The notes under the pieces are model-generated. The model was not told where the DNA came from. It did not search any database and was given only the letters and a program-made list of their open reading frames with translations. DNA of 64,000 bases from Chloracidobacterium sp. (GTDB lineage Bacteria > Acidobacteriota > Blastocatellia > Pyrinomonadales > Pyrinomonadaceae), in NCBI GenBank assembly GCA_016716365.1, contig JADJWM010000018.1, forward strand, positions 186,001 through 250,000, in the 5' to 3' direction. Made by a program: the position numbers and the translations under genes. This document shows positions 34,183-43,904 of the stretch, one piece after another; position 1 is the first letter of the stretch; each line of letters begins with the position of its first letter.

Positions 34183-37100
34183 TCAATCGAACTTAACCGA
34201 AACTATCTTGGAAATACCCGCCTCTTCCATGGTGACGCCATAAAGAGCCCGGGCCGCTTCCATCGTGCGCTTATTGTGAGTGATCACGATAAATTGTGTC
34301 TTTTCAGCCATTTCCGCGATCTTAGAAACAAAGCGGCCAACGTTCGCATCATCGAGCGGTGCATCGACCTCATCGAGAAGACAGAAGGGGGACGGGCGGT
34401 ATTTGAAGATCGCAAGCACGAGAGCGATCGCGGTCATTGCCTTTTCGCCGCCTGATAACAGCAAAATATTCTGAAGCCGCTTTCCAGGTGGCTGAGCGAC
34501 GATCTCGATCCCGGCCTCGAGGATATCGTCGGCCTCGAGCAGCGACATCTCACCCTTCCCACCGCCGAAGAGCTCACTGAAGAACTCGGAAAAGTTGGCG
34601 TTAATGGCTTCGAAGGCCTCCTTAAAACGGGCTCGCGACCTGACCTTGATCTCACGAAGGGCCTCCTCGGCTGAAACGATGCTGTCAATGATGTCCTGAC
34701 GCTGCGATGTGAGGAAATCGAGACGTTCCTCCGCTTCGGCAAGTTCTTCGACCGCGAGCATATTGATCGCACCGAAACCCTCGAGCCGACGACGCTGATC
34801 CTCGACCGACGTCCGCGACGTTTCCAGATCGAAGTCTGCCGGGACCTCGACCTCATCGACAAGCTCGGCGAGCGGGCGATTGAGTTCCTGCTGGCATCTT
34901 TCGTTAATATTTCGAAGCTCGGTTACCGCTTCTGTTTTATTGACCTCAATGTGGCTCCGAGCATTGATCGCCTCGGCCGCCCGGCGATTCAGCTCGGCTA
35001 GTTCGTCACTCGCGGCATCGGCAGCAGTTCGTGCGGCGGCGACCCCGGCCAGTGCCGTCCCGAGCGACTCTTCCTCGTCCACGACTTCGTCGGGGGCCGA
35101 TGCGATCCTTCCGGCGATCTCATCGATCGACGAGCGAAGCCGCAAGATGTTTTCATCGGTTTCGTCGATCTCGTTTTCGTTCATCGAAAGCCGGTTCCCA
35201 AGATCGGCCCTCTCGTCGGAAAGCCGGCGGAGAGCGAAGGCGACCGAACGCCTCCTTTCTTCCGACGTGGCCGCATTTGTGCGGCGTTCATTGACGATCA
35301 CGGCATCCGCGTCCGCCCTGCTCCGTGCGGCCTCGAGTTCCCTGGATACTTCATCCAACTCCGATTCGACGGCCAATCGGCGCACAACCGCCTCCTCTTC
35401 ACCTGAGGCGGCCAGGGCGAGACGATCCTCGATCTGCTCTAGTTCCGCTCTGACCTGCTCGTACTCAGAAATGACGATCCCGCGATGACGCTCGGCCCGT
35501 TCAATTTCCTGAAGATTTGCTTTCTGCTGGATCTCAAGCGCGACGAGGCCACGTTCTACCTTAATTATGAGCGACTGAAGGTCGACCGTCTTTTCTTCTT
35601 GCTCGACGAGGGCGAGCCGGCTCTTCTCTAATTCTTCTTCAGCTGCAATGACATCAGATCCCAATTCGTCCACCGAATCCGCCAAACCGGCCAACTCCCG
35701 CTTGAACGCGAGTAGGGACGAATTCTTACCTTCATTCTTGACTGTGCCCGCGACAAAGAGCCCGCCTGCGATCGCGACGTCACCCGATGAGCTGACAACG
35801 ATGCCGTCCTCGCCTGAAAGGGTTCCCGTGATCGTGTCGACGAATTTGGCGTTCAGCTCCCTGGGGAAGATCTCGGTGAGCTTTTTGATAAGTCCCTCTG
35901 ATGCACCAAGAAGCGCGGCGATCGTGCCAGGGACCGTCCGGGCCTTCGGCCCCGATAGCGTCTTCACATCGAGGGCGAGAATTGAGACCCTGCCGATCCC
36001 CTGTTCCTTCGCCCATGCTGCGGCCTTCTCAGATTCTGCCTGCGAATTTACGATCACGGCCTGGAGAAATGGGCCAAAAAGGGCCTCTATAGCCTGTTCT
36101 GCCGTCTCGTCCACTTTGAGGTGGTCTGCCAGGACGCCCGCCGGCGATACCCCGATCATCTTTTGTTCGGCGAAAAGCCTTTGGACCTGCGGGTAATACA
36201 CGGCTTTGGTTTCTTCAAGCTCCTGAAGCGTCTCGAGGCGATTTTTCTTGGCCGAAAGTTCCTCTCGCAATCGCCGAAGTGCTTCCTCCGCCGCCTTGAG
36301 TTTCTCCCGTGCGGAAGCAGCAGCCAAAATGACCTCTGCCTTTTCTTCACTGAACCGCTTGAGCTTATCGTTTTCGGTTCTGAGTTCTGATTCAAACCGT
36401 TGGGCTTCCTGGCGATGTTCAATGGTTGATCGTTCGGCCCGGTGCCTTTCAGCCTCGAGGCTCTTCAACCGTTCATTTAGTCGATCGGAATTCAGGTTCA
36501 ACTGCCGCCTTAGTTCATCGAATCGCTCGATCGCGACGGTCTGCTGAATCAATGAAGCCCTCACGGCCTCCAACCGTTCTTCCACGTCTTTCGCAGCCGT
36601 CAGCTTTTCAGACCACTGAGATTCAGCCTCGGCAAGTAGCGAGCGAGATGCGTCCGATTCCGCACATTCTCTTTCTTCTTCCTGACGGAGCCTCAGGATC
36701 TCTGAATCGGCCAGTTTGATCCGTTCACCGATGGCCATCCTTTCAGCCCGCAAACTTTCGAGCCGGCTGCCAAGCGCTTGGAGTTGCTCGGATTGATAAT
36801 GGAGTTCACGTTCGGCTCGATCTCGGGCGAGCGCATTCTCCGCATGCAGGCGTCGAAGAGTGGTCAGCTCTTCTTCGGCCGCTCTTGCCGCGGCAGTGGC
36901 ATCGCGAAATAATGCCTCCTGCTCAGCCACCTTTGAGGCCACGCCGTGTTCGGTCGCGGTGGCCCGTGCGAGTTCGTTCGTCAAACTATCGATGGCGTCG
37001 GAATAATAACGCCCTTCTGCCGCAAAAAGCTCACGAAGGCGGACACGGTAGTCCTCCTGAAGAGCTATGAACCGTCTTGTCTTAGCTGCCTGTCGGCGAA

Positions 37101-37994
37101 GGGAATTTGCCTGTTTATCGATCTCGGACACGATGTCAGAAATACGGGAAAGGTTCGATTTGGCAGACTCGAGACGGGCTTCGGCGGCTCTCTGACGGCT
37201 GCGAAACTTTGATATACCCGCGGCTTCTTCGATCAGAGTGCGGCGGTCCGACGGTTTTGCCGACAGAATCTGGCCGATCCGGCCTTGTTCAACGATCGCG
37301 TAATGGGCCCCGACAAACCGGTTCCGGCAAAAAGGTCCTGGATATCTCGAAGGCGACACGAGCGGCCGTTCAGCAAATATTCACTTTCGCCAGAGAGGTA
37401 AAGACGGCGCGTCACCGAAACGGCTTCGCCGGGTGCGAAATCCAGGGCGATCGAACGCGGACGCCAATGACGTTTGACCTTGACACGCGTCTCGACGGTT
37501 TGAGCAGACCCAACCTGAGCGGCCCGGACCAATTCTACGTCCGCCTCACTGTCGGCAAGATCATGAAAGCCGTTTGAGATATGGTTATCAGGCCCTATCA
37601 CCATGGCAACGGCAGGCTCAATCGATCCGGCCTCGAGGCCCGACACGTCGACAGCACGCTCGTCGATCTCGGAGAGGGCCTCATCGATCTCGACCAATTC
37701 CTCGTCATCCTCGAGTATCAGATCCTCGTCGCGGACCAGGTGAAGGATGACCTCGGCCATACCGCCAGGTTTCCGGTTCCGCGAACCCTGAAAGATCACG
37801 TCCTTCATTTCGCCGCCGCGGAGACTCTTTGCCCGCTGTTCGCCAAGAACCCAGGAGATGCAGTCAGATACGTTCGACTTGCCGCAGCCATTGGGCCCTA
37901 CCACGGCAGTAATACCGTTTCCGGTAAAAACTATCTCGGTATGGTCGGCGAAGGATTTGAAGCCTGTTATTTCGAGGCGTTGGAGCTTAAACAT
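34183..37994 (-). CDS. smc: Chromosome segregation ATPase SMC, with an apparent 1-base frameshift
   Basis: About 1,270 residues when joined: condensin-type ATPase that organises the chromosome. The N-terminal piece (37994 to about 37311) has the Walker A GPNGCGKSN (residues 33-41) and SGESEYLLNGRSCRLRDIQD. The frame then breaks in the run GGGCCCC (37305-37311): one additional G on the coding strand restores GTGLSGAHYAIVEQGRIGQI. The second piece has long coiled coils, a hinge (about 390-530, with GVLADHLKVDETAEQAIEAL), and the signature LLLSGGEKAMTAIALVLAIF with Walker B CLLDEVDAPLDD. A head insertion of about 100 residues is unusual. SMC is normally important, so the break is probably an assembly error. 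Confidence 0.93.
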
Positions 37995-38181
37995 TCTATA
38001 GTGCCGAGAGTTTGGTCAGGACACTATATTTTGGGGTAAGGCGGGATTTTAGTCAACCAATAAGATGATCAGCGGCGACTGGGTGGAGAGTCCGGACGTT
38101 TAGATCTTAGGGCGTAAATCATGAGCGGCGTGTTAGTTAATTGCGAAGCGACGCTGCCAACGCATGGCCTTTGACCAAAGA

Positions 38182-38943
38182 TCACATCAGCTCCGAGCTT
38201 ACATCTCGAAGGCCTTGCTTTTCGGCCCGTTCGTTGTCGAGTTCAGTAAGGACGTCAAGGAGGAAATTGGTGTTGCTTGTAATGGTTATGATCACGGGAA
38301 ATTCATTCTCGGATGTCGAGAATTCGAACGTGCCGCTGCTTATCTCTATGATCTCGCGGAACGCTGCCACGCCGTTGTGGCCATTCGATTCGGCATCGAC
38401 GATCTTTCCTTCGTTAAAAGAGACGTTGGCGAGATGCATATCCGATTTGATAACCAGGAGCCCGGTCATCTTCCCGCTTTCTATCACTTGGACCGCATCG
38501 AAAATGCTGACATACGCGAGGTTGCCGGCGAAAGTGACGTCGGTACGGATCTTCTGCGGCGTCTTGTCGCGATTGACGGCGAAATCCGGCCTGCGGGCCC
38601 TTCGTATCGCCTCCAGCCCGGGTGCGACGGAGATCCGCGGGTCGAGGAGTTTTGCCTCCTGAAGGCGGTCGTATGCCAGGTCGAAATCCTCGCGAGCAAT
38701 ATAAAGGCTGACAAGTGCGAGACACTGCCGGGCCGCTTCAGTAAGGTTTTTCTGCTTGATGCAGATATCCCGCATTTTTTCGCGCAATGAGATCGACCTC
38801 GGGCTTCGCTCGATCGCGTCGCGAAGCAGGCCGTGCGCTTTTTCCGGCGAGCTGTATTTAATAAAAAGGTCGGCGTCAAGAAGGACCGATTCGATGGAAA
38901 CTTCCGAAACGGGCACGCCCGGCCTTGCTGAGACTTGATCCAT
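38182..38943 (-). CDS. TPR-like plus DUF4388 protein
   Basis: A 253-residue cytoplasmic protein. The first half has TPR-like helices (EKAHGLLRDAIERSPRSISL, EDFDLAYDRLQEAKLLDPRI). The second half is a DUF4388/PatA-like domain: FAGNLAYVSIFDAVQVIESG, KMTGLLVIKSDMHLANVSFN, EGKIVDAESNGHNGVAAFRE and SSGTFEFSTSE. Such proteins occur with two-component and motility systems in delta-proteobacteria and acidobacteria; no partner is adjacent here. Starts at 38943 or 38958 are both possible. Confidence 0.7.
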   Translation of the reverse strand: MDQVSARPGVPVSEVSIESVLLDADLFIKYSSPEKAHGLLRDAIERSPRSISLREKMRDICIKQKNLTEAARQCLALVSLYIAREDFDLAYDRLQEAKLLDPRISVAPGLEAIRRARRPDFAVNRDKTPQKIRTDVTFAGNLAYVSIFDAVQVIESGKMTGLLVIKSDMHLANVSFNEGKIVDAESNGHNGVAAFREIIEISSGTFEFSTSENEFPVIITITSNTNFLLDVLTELDNERAEKQGLRDVSSELM

Positions 38944-39069
38944 AGCGGCCATGAACAAGAATGTTCAACAATTTAAAACTACCATATTCAGGCCAAATCC
39001 CGCTAGAGTTTTTTCCGGTGATGGCCCGGAGCCTCTTTGCCGGGACGCCCCGGCATCCGTGAAGGAAAC

Positions 39070-39087
39070 GGGCGGCCGAAGCCGCCC
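39070..39087 (-). terminator. Probable terminator of the zinc-ribbon gene
   Basis: GGGCGGC-CGAA-GCCGCCC is a perfect 7-bp stem with a tetraloop, about 20 bp after the stop at 39108. On the minus strand it is followed by a weak T-run (GTTTCCTT). Confidence 0.5.
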
Positions 39088-39107
39088 AGTTTGTGGGAGT
39101 AAAAGGG

Positions 39108-39959
39108 TCATTCCTCTGAACGTGCCTCGATCTCGGTGATCCGCTGAGGGCTTAAGTTCAGGATGTTGTCTCCTGAAGTGATCGCCACGGGGCTACTCCA
39201 GAGAGCAAAACCACCGCCAGTCCGCGTGATCCCGAACAAATAATAATTGTCCGGGTCGACGTCGGGCATCGTAAGTTTCCCGGAATTGTCGGTAATGCCC
39301 GAATATTTTATATGTTTGTTGATCGCGGCGAGGGCTTCCCGCTGGAAACTTGCGTATCGATCTGGCTGGAGTATCGAAAGGCCGAAGCTGTTCGCAAGCG
39401 TCTGGCCGGCGATCGGGTCAAGGCCTGCATCGCTCAGAATGATCTCAAGATCGTTGTCCAGCAGATAGAATTTCTCGTTCTTGACCGTTTGGGGCGTACC
39501 GTTAGCAGATATCACGCGGGCCTCGATCTCGACGCGGCCCTTGTTCGATACCGCTGCCTGAGAGCCTGGAACGCCCACCACACGTGGGTCGGACGGCGGT
39601 GCGGTGCCGACTCGGCTTGGATCTGCCGACGTATCTCTGTCCCTAACAATGTCGGAGGAAGAACGACGATCGTCCGCAGACGTTGTTCGCCGTGCCGAAA
39701 CATTCACATTCAAATTCGTATCGGCGGTTTCGTCGTTATTCCGGAGCGCGTAGAACAGAAGAAAGATAACTGCGATGACCGCCAACGCAAGAGGAACCGC
39801 CGCCCAAACCGGGAATCCGTCGCTATCTCCGCTGCTTCTTGTGACATGTATCGGCCTGCCGGTCGGTATTGTGCCGTTAATAGGTCGTCCGCAATTCGGA
39901 CAAGCGATCGCGGCCTGCGAGATCTCGTGTCCGCATTCAGGACAATGTATAAGTGCCAT
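39108..39959 (-). CDS. Zinc-ribbon membrane protein with an extracytoplasmic domain
   Basis: A 283-residue protein. The N-terminus is a zinc ribbon (CPECGHEI...CPNCGRPI), followed by one membrane helix (about 50-70, VPLALAVIAVIFLLFYAL), a Ser/Arg/Asp-rich linker and a C-terminal beta-rich domain (EIEARVISANGTPQTVKNEK, KLTMPDVDPDNYYLFGITRT) that resembles carboxypeptidase-regulatory-like modules. The ribbon is probably cytoplasmic and the large domain outside. Function not known. Arrangement is similar to the protein at 57745. Confidence 0.65.
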   Translation of the reverse strand: MALIHCPECGHEISQAAIACPNCGRPINGTIPTGRPIHVTRSSGDSDGFPVWAAVPLALAVIAVIFLLFYALRNNDETADTNLNVNVSARRTTSADDRRSSSDIVRDRDTSADPSRVGTAPPSDPRVVGVPGSQAAVSNKGRVEIEARVISANGTPQTVKNEKFYLLDNDLEIILSDAGLDPIAGQTLANSFGLSILQPDRYASFQREALAAINKHIKYSGITDNSGKLTMPDVDPDNYYLFGITRTGGGFALWSSPVAITSGDNILNLSPQRITEIEARSEE

Positions 39960-40108
39960 TATTAAAATCCTCCCAATTTTTCACTCTTTAAGTACATCTG
40001 AGGGTAGAGGATGCATTTGATGTGCCAGTTCAGATAAGGCGCTAAGAATGTCCGGCAATTCGTCGGATCACGTAGTCTTTCCAATCCCGATCGCACGCTG
40101 CAAATAAA

Positions 40109-40138
40109 CTTGACAATGATAGACTCAATCTTTATACT
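40109..40138 (+). promoter_or_regulatory. dnaK promoter overlapped by a HAIR-like HspR operator
   Basis: TTGACA (40110-40115), exact 17-bp spacer, TATACT (40133-40138). Overlapping it is CTTGACA, 7 nt, ACTCAAT (40109-40129), 11 of 14 positions matching the HAIR consensus CTTGAGT-N7-ACTCAAG used by HspR. A further half-site, GCTCAAG, lies at 40147-40153. No CIRCE element is seen, and hspR is in the same operon, so HspR is the likely repressor. Confidence 0.75.
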
Positions 40139-40212
40139 CCATCTAGGCTCAAGTAGAACGCAATGATCTTTATAGAGCGCAGCAATAAATTCGGTTACGT
40201 GGAGAAACTTTA

Positions 40213-42156
40213 ATGAGCAAAATCATAGGAATCGATCTCGGGACCACAAATTCGGTGGTTGCCGTCATGGAAGGCGGCGAGCCCGTGGTGATCACGAACA
40301 GCGAGGGCGGCCGTACGACGCCATCGGTGGTCGCTTTTACAAAGGACGGAAATCGGCTGGTTGGGCAGGTGGCGAAACGGCAGGCCGTGACGAATCCTGA
40401 AAACACGCTTTATTCGATCAAGCGATTCATGGGCCGTAAGTTCGACGAAGTGTCGGGCGAGATCAAACAGGTCCCTTATAAGGTTGAAAAAGCATCGAAT
40501 GGAGACGTTCGCATTGCTGCCGAAGGCAAGCATTACAGTCCACCGGAAGTTGCCGCGATGGTGCTGCAGAAACTCAAGCAGTCGGCGGAGGATTATCTCG
40601 GGTCGAAGGTCGAAAAGGCCGTCATCACCGTTCCGGCATATTTCAACGACGCCCAGCGGCAGGCCACCAAGGACGCCGGCAAGATCGCCGGCCTCGAGGT
40701 GCTCCGCATCGTCAACGAGCCGACAGCGGCCGCCCTTGCATACGGGCTGGATAAGAAAAAGGACGAGACGATCGCGGTTTTCGACTTCGGCGGCGGCACG
40801 TTTGATATTTCGGTGCTCGAAGTCGGCGAAGGCGTTGTCGAGGTCAAATCTACGAACGGCGATACCCATCTCGGCGGCGACGACGTCGATGAAGTGTTGA
40901 TCAAGTGGATCATCGACGAGTTCAAGAAGGACCAGGGCATCGACCTTGCGAATGACAAGATGGCGCTGCAGCGGCTGAAAGAATCGGCCGAAAAAGCGAA
41001 GGTCGAGCTTTCGTCCGCGATGGAAACGGAGATAAACCTTCCGTTCATTACGGCGGATGCTTCGGGGCCGAAGCATCTGGTGATGAAACTCACCCGCTCG
41101 AAGTTCGAAGCGTTGGTCGAGCCGATCCTCAAGCGGCTGATGCCGCCGGTCGAACAGGCCATCAAGGATGCCGGGCTCGAGCCGAAGGACATCGAAGAGA
41201 TCGTTCTTGTCGGCGGTTCGACGCGGATCCCGAAGGTCCAGGAGATGGTCAAAGGATTCTTCGGCAAAGAGCCGAATAAATCGGTCAATCCAGACGAGGT
41301 GGTCGCACTTGGTGCGGCGGTCCAGGCCGGCGTCCTCGGCGGCGAGAAGACGGATATCCTGCTTCTCGATGTTACCCCGCTGACGCTGGGCATCGAGACA
41401 CTCGGCGGCGTGATGACGCAGATGATCCCGCGAAATACAACGATCCCGACCCGCAAGTCGGAGATCTTTTCGACCGCGTCGGACAACCAGACGAGCGTAG
41501 AGGTCCACGTTCTGCAGGGCGAACGCCCGATGGCCGGCGACAATAAAACGCTTGGAAAATTCCATCTTGTCGGGATCCCGCCGGCACCCCGCGGCGTGCC
41601 TCAGGTCGAGGTGACGTTCGACATCGACGCCAACGGCATTGTGAACGTATCCGCGAAGGATGTCGGCACGGGCCGCGAGCAGAAGATCACGATCACGGCC
41701 TCGTCCGGATTGTCCAAGGATGAGATCGACAAGATGATGAAGGACGCGGAATCGCATTCGGCCGACGACGAGAAGAAGAAAGCCGAGATCGAGGCCCGCA
41801 ACCGGTTGGACGGCCTGGTTTACAGCGTCGAGAAATCCTTCTCCGAGAACAAAGAGAAACTGGATGCATCGGCAGCCGGCGAGATCGAGGCGGCGATCGC
41901 GGATTCCAAGACCGCCCTGGCCGGAAGCGATGCGGACGCGATGAACAACGCGTTCGAACGGCTCCAGTCGGCCTCGCACAAGCTTGCCGAAGCGATATAT
42001 ACGCAGACGGCAAGTTCGCAGGCCGAAGGCGATCAATCGTCTGAGCAGGCATCGTCGGCCAGCGCCGGTGCCGAGGGCGACGGCGGTTCGGCATCCTCGT
42101 CGGACGACAACGTCATCGACGCGGAGTACGTGGATGTAGAAGACGAAAAGAAGTAG
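40213..42156 (+). CDS. dnaK: Chaperone DnaK (Hsp70)
   Basis: A 647-residue ATP-dependent chaperone. ATPase motifs: IGIDLGTTNSVVAVMEGG, VITVPAYFNDAQRQATKDAG, FDFGGGTFDISVLEVGEG and VLVGGSTRIPKVQEMVKGFF. The peptide-binding domain has LLLDVTPLTLGIETLGGVMT and the C-terminal end is Ser/Asp/Glu-rich, ending near VIDAEYVDVEDEKK. Ribosome site GGAGA lies 8 bp before the ATG. It heads the dnaK-dnaJ-hspR operon; grpE is not in the window. Confidence 0.98.
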   Translation: MSKIIGIDLGTTNSVVAVMEGGEPVVITNSEGGRTTPSVVAFTKDGNRLVGQVAKRQAVTNPENTLYSIKRFMGRKFDEVSGEIKQVPYKVEKASNGDVRIAAEGKHYSPPEVAAMVLQKLKQSAEDYLGSKVEKAVITVPAYFNDAQRQATKDAGKIAGLEVLRIVNEPTAAALAYGLDKKKDETIAVFDFGGGTFDISVLEVGEGVVEVKSTNGDTHLGGDDVDEVLIKWIIDEFKKDQGIDLANDKMALQRLKESAEKAKVELSSAMETEINLPFITADASGPKHLVMKLTRSKFEALVEPILKRLMPPVEQAIKDAGLEPKDIEEIVLVGGSTRIPKVQEMVKGFFGKEPNKSVNPDEVVALGAAVQAGVLGGEKTDILLLDVTPLTLGIETLGGVMTQMIPRNTTIPTRKSEIFSTASDNQTSVEVHVLQGERPMAGDNKTLGKFHLVGIPPAPRGVPQVEVTFDIDANGIVNVSAKDVGTGREQKITITASSGLSKDEIDKMMKDAESHSADDEKKKAEIEARNRLDGLVYSVEKSFSENKEKLDASAAGEIEAAIADSKTALAGSDADAMNNAFERLQSASHKLAEAIYTQTASSQAEGDQSSEQASSASAGAEGDGGSASSSDDNVIDAEYVDVEDEKK

Positions 42157-42161
42157 AGACC

Positions 42162-42224
42162 GAGACAAGTGACGAGGGACAAGGGACGAGTGGTCGTTGA
42201 TTTGCCTCTCGTCACGTGTCCCTC
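42162..42224. repeat. Gene-less inverted array between dnaK and dnaJ
   Basis: Left arm 42162-42190 is made of degenerate GACGAGGGACAAGGGACGAG units; right arm 42205-42224 is its inverted complement (14 of 18 paired positions over the outer part), with a loop of about 14 nt. The same sequence family brackets the four-helix-bundle gene at 63461. Confidence 0.6.
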
Positions 42225-42244
42225 TAAACTTGTTCGGATCCATA

Positions 42245-43363
42245 ATGGCCAAAAAGGACTATTACCAAATTCTAGGCGTCAAAAAGGACGCAAAGGCTGA
42301 CGAAATAAAGAAGTCGTATCGCCGGCTTGCGCGTAAATATCACCCCGACGTAAACCCGAACGATAAGGCGTCTGAAGACCGATTTAAGGAGGTCCAGGAG
42401 GCCTACGACGTCCTTTCGGATGAGAAAAAACGAAAGGTCTTCGACAAGTTCGGCTATTTCAACGAAAATCTCGATCCCGATGCTCCGTTCGGTGCGGGTG
42501 CGGCGGCCGGTGGAGCGCCGGGGTTCGATTTTTCGGGCTTCGATTTCAGCGGCGGAGGGAGCCGGACCGGTTCCGGGGGCTCCAGTTTCAAAGACATCTT
42601 CTCCGACCTTTTCGGAGGCGGCGGAGTTCGGCCCGAGCCGGAGCCGCCGAGGGCGATGCCTCGCCGCGGGCGTGACATCGAAATGCCGCTGGCCCTGAGT
42701 TTCGAGGAGTCTTTTTCGGGGCTTACCACAAATATCACGGTGAATCGTTCGGAGCAGTGTTCCCGATGCCAGGGAGCCGGCGATACCGGCGGGCCGGTCG
42801 TGACCTGTTCGACGTGCAGCGGAACCGGCCAGGTGATGCGCTCCGGGGGGCGGCTGCAGTTCTCGCAGGCTTGTCCGGATTGCGAGGGCACGGGACGGCG
42901 GCGCACGCCTTGCTCGCTCTGCAATGGGAAAGGCGTTACACCGAAGACCGAACAGGTGAAGATCAAGATCCCGGCCGGCGTGGATACGGGGTCGCGGGTC
43001 CGCATTCCGAAGAAGGGCCACGGCGGGCGATTGGGTGCCGCGCCGGGCGATCTTTTTATCCTTACGAATGTCGGTAAGCATAAGTATTTCACCCGAAAAG
43101 GCGACAACATCTACGTGACGATCCCGATAACCGTGCCCGAAGCTGCGCTCGGGGCCCGGATCGAGGTGCCAACCGTAGAGGGAAGGGCCCAGCTGAAGAT
43201 CCCGGCCAACACGGAGTCGGGGCAGAAGTTCAGGCTGCGCGAGCGCGGTTTCCCGAGCCTGCGTAACCCGAGCCTTCGCGGCGACCAATTTATCGAGGTG
43301 AAGATCAGCCTGCCGCGGGTGATATCGGAGGAAACGAAGGAGCCTGCTTCGGCAATTCGATAA
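42245..43363 (+). CDS. dnaJ: Co-chaperone DnaJ (Hsp40)
   Basis: A 372-residue DnaK partner that stimulates its ATPase. J-domain with the HPD motif (YHPDVNP), a Gly/Phe-rich region (about 75-125), four zinc motifs CSRCQGAG, CSTCSGTG, CPDCEGTG and CSLCNGKG (about residues 177-237), then C-terminal substrate domains with IPAGVDTGSRVRIPKKGHGG. The ATG at 42245 begins AKKDYYQILGV, the normal N-terminus; an upstream ATG is in the repeat. All elements of full-length type I DnaJ are present. Confidence 0.97.
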   Translation: MAKKDYYQILGVKKDAKADEIKKSYRRLARKYHPDVNPNDKASEDRFKEVQEAYDVLSDEKKRKVFDKFGYFNENLDPDAPFGAGAAAGGAPGFDFSGFDFSGGGSRTGSGGSSFKDIFSDLFGGGGVRPEPEPPRAMPRRGRDIEMPLALSFEESFSGLTTNITVNRSEQCSRCQGAGDTGGPVVTCSTCSGTGQVMRSGGRLQFSQACPDCEGTGRRRTPCSLCNGKGVTPKTEQVKIKIPAGVDTGSRVRIPKKGHGGRLGAAPGDLFILTNVGKHKYFTRKGDNIYVTIPITVPEAALGARIEVPTVEGRAQLKIPANTESGQKFRLRERGFPSLRNPSLRGDQFIEVKISLPRVISEETKEPASAIR

Positions 43364-43404
43364 GATGAACGCCGAAAATCCGCGGAAGGTGATGGGGTTG
43401 GAGT

Positions 43405-43528
43405 GAGTTGCGGAGTTTTTGAGTTGCGGAGTTTTTGAGTTGCAGAGTTACAGAGTTACAGAGTTTCGGAGTCGCGGAGTTACGGAGTTGGGGCGTATCT
43501 GAGTTACAGAGTTGGGGAGTTTCAGAGT
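43405..43528. repeat. Left short-repeat array of four-helix cassette 1
   Basis: About 12 degenerate copies of a roughly 8-10 bp unit, GAGTTNCGGAG/GAGTTACAGAG, running into the start of the four-helix gene. The inverted complement appears after the gene at 43905-43944. Confidence 0.75.
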
Positions 43529-43529
43529 T

Positions 43530-43904
43530 ATGGCTGGGTTTGAACGCTTCGAAGATATTAAGGCCTGGCAGAAGGCCTACGACGTAACCATGCAGATCTA
43601 TCGATGTACTTCGAACGGCCACTTTTCGAGAGATTTCGGTCTCCGCGATCAGATCAGGCGGGCATCGGTTTCCATAATGGCTAATATCGCAGAGGGGCAT
43701 GGGCGAAGGACAAATTCTGAATTTGCGAACTTTCTTAATCTTGCTCGCGGTTCGGCAACTGAAGTTCAATCTCATCTGCATGTAGCGGCCGGTCTGAGAT
43801 ATGTTTCAAATGACGAGTTCAAGGTCTTGTATGACTCTTTGACGGAAATTTCAAAAATGACTCTGGCGTTGGCAAAATATCTGAGAGAAGAAAGAACTCC
43901 TTAG
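43530..43904 (+). CDS. Four-helix-bundle (S23/IVP-type) protein, cassette 1
   Basis: A 124-residue protein of the TIGR02436-type four-helix bundle family, related to proteins encoded in 23S rRNA intervening sequences and to the Avd accessory protein of diversity-generating retroelements. Motifs: FEDIKAWQKAYDVTMQIY, FGLRDQIRRASVSIMANIAE, GHGRRTNSEFANFLNLARGS, ATEVQSHLHVAAGLRYVS. The ATG at 43530 is chosen over 43512, which lies in the repeat. The gene interrupts dnaJ and hspR and is bracketed by inverted short-repeat arrays. No reverse transcriptase or template repeat is near, so a DGR role is unlikely. Biological function unknown; nucleic-acid binding is inferred from the family. Confidence 0.88.
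   Translation: MAGFERFEDIKAWQKAYDVTMQIYRCTSNGHFSRDFGLRDQIRRASVSIMANIAEGHGRRTNSEFANFLNLARGSATEVQSHLHVAAGLRYVSNDEFKVLYDSLTEISKMTLALAKYLREERTP

Noticed and set aside
40050..40212. CIRCE element upstream of dnaK
   Set aside because: No TTAGCACTC-N9-GAGTGCTAA match; a HAIR-like site fits better.
43405..43528. Possible CRISPR-like array
   Set aside because: Units are about 8-10 bp, degenerate and without unique spacers; no cas genes nearby.
43530..43904. Avd of a diversity-generating retroelement
   Set aside because: No reverse transcriptase, template repeat or variable repeat is visible in the window.
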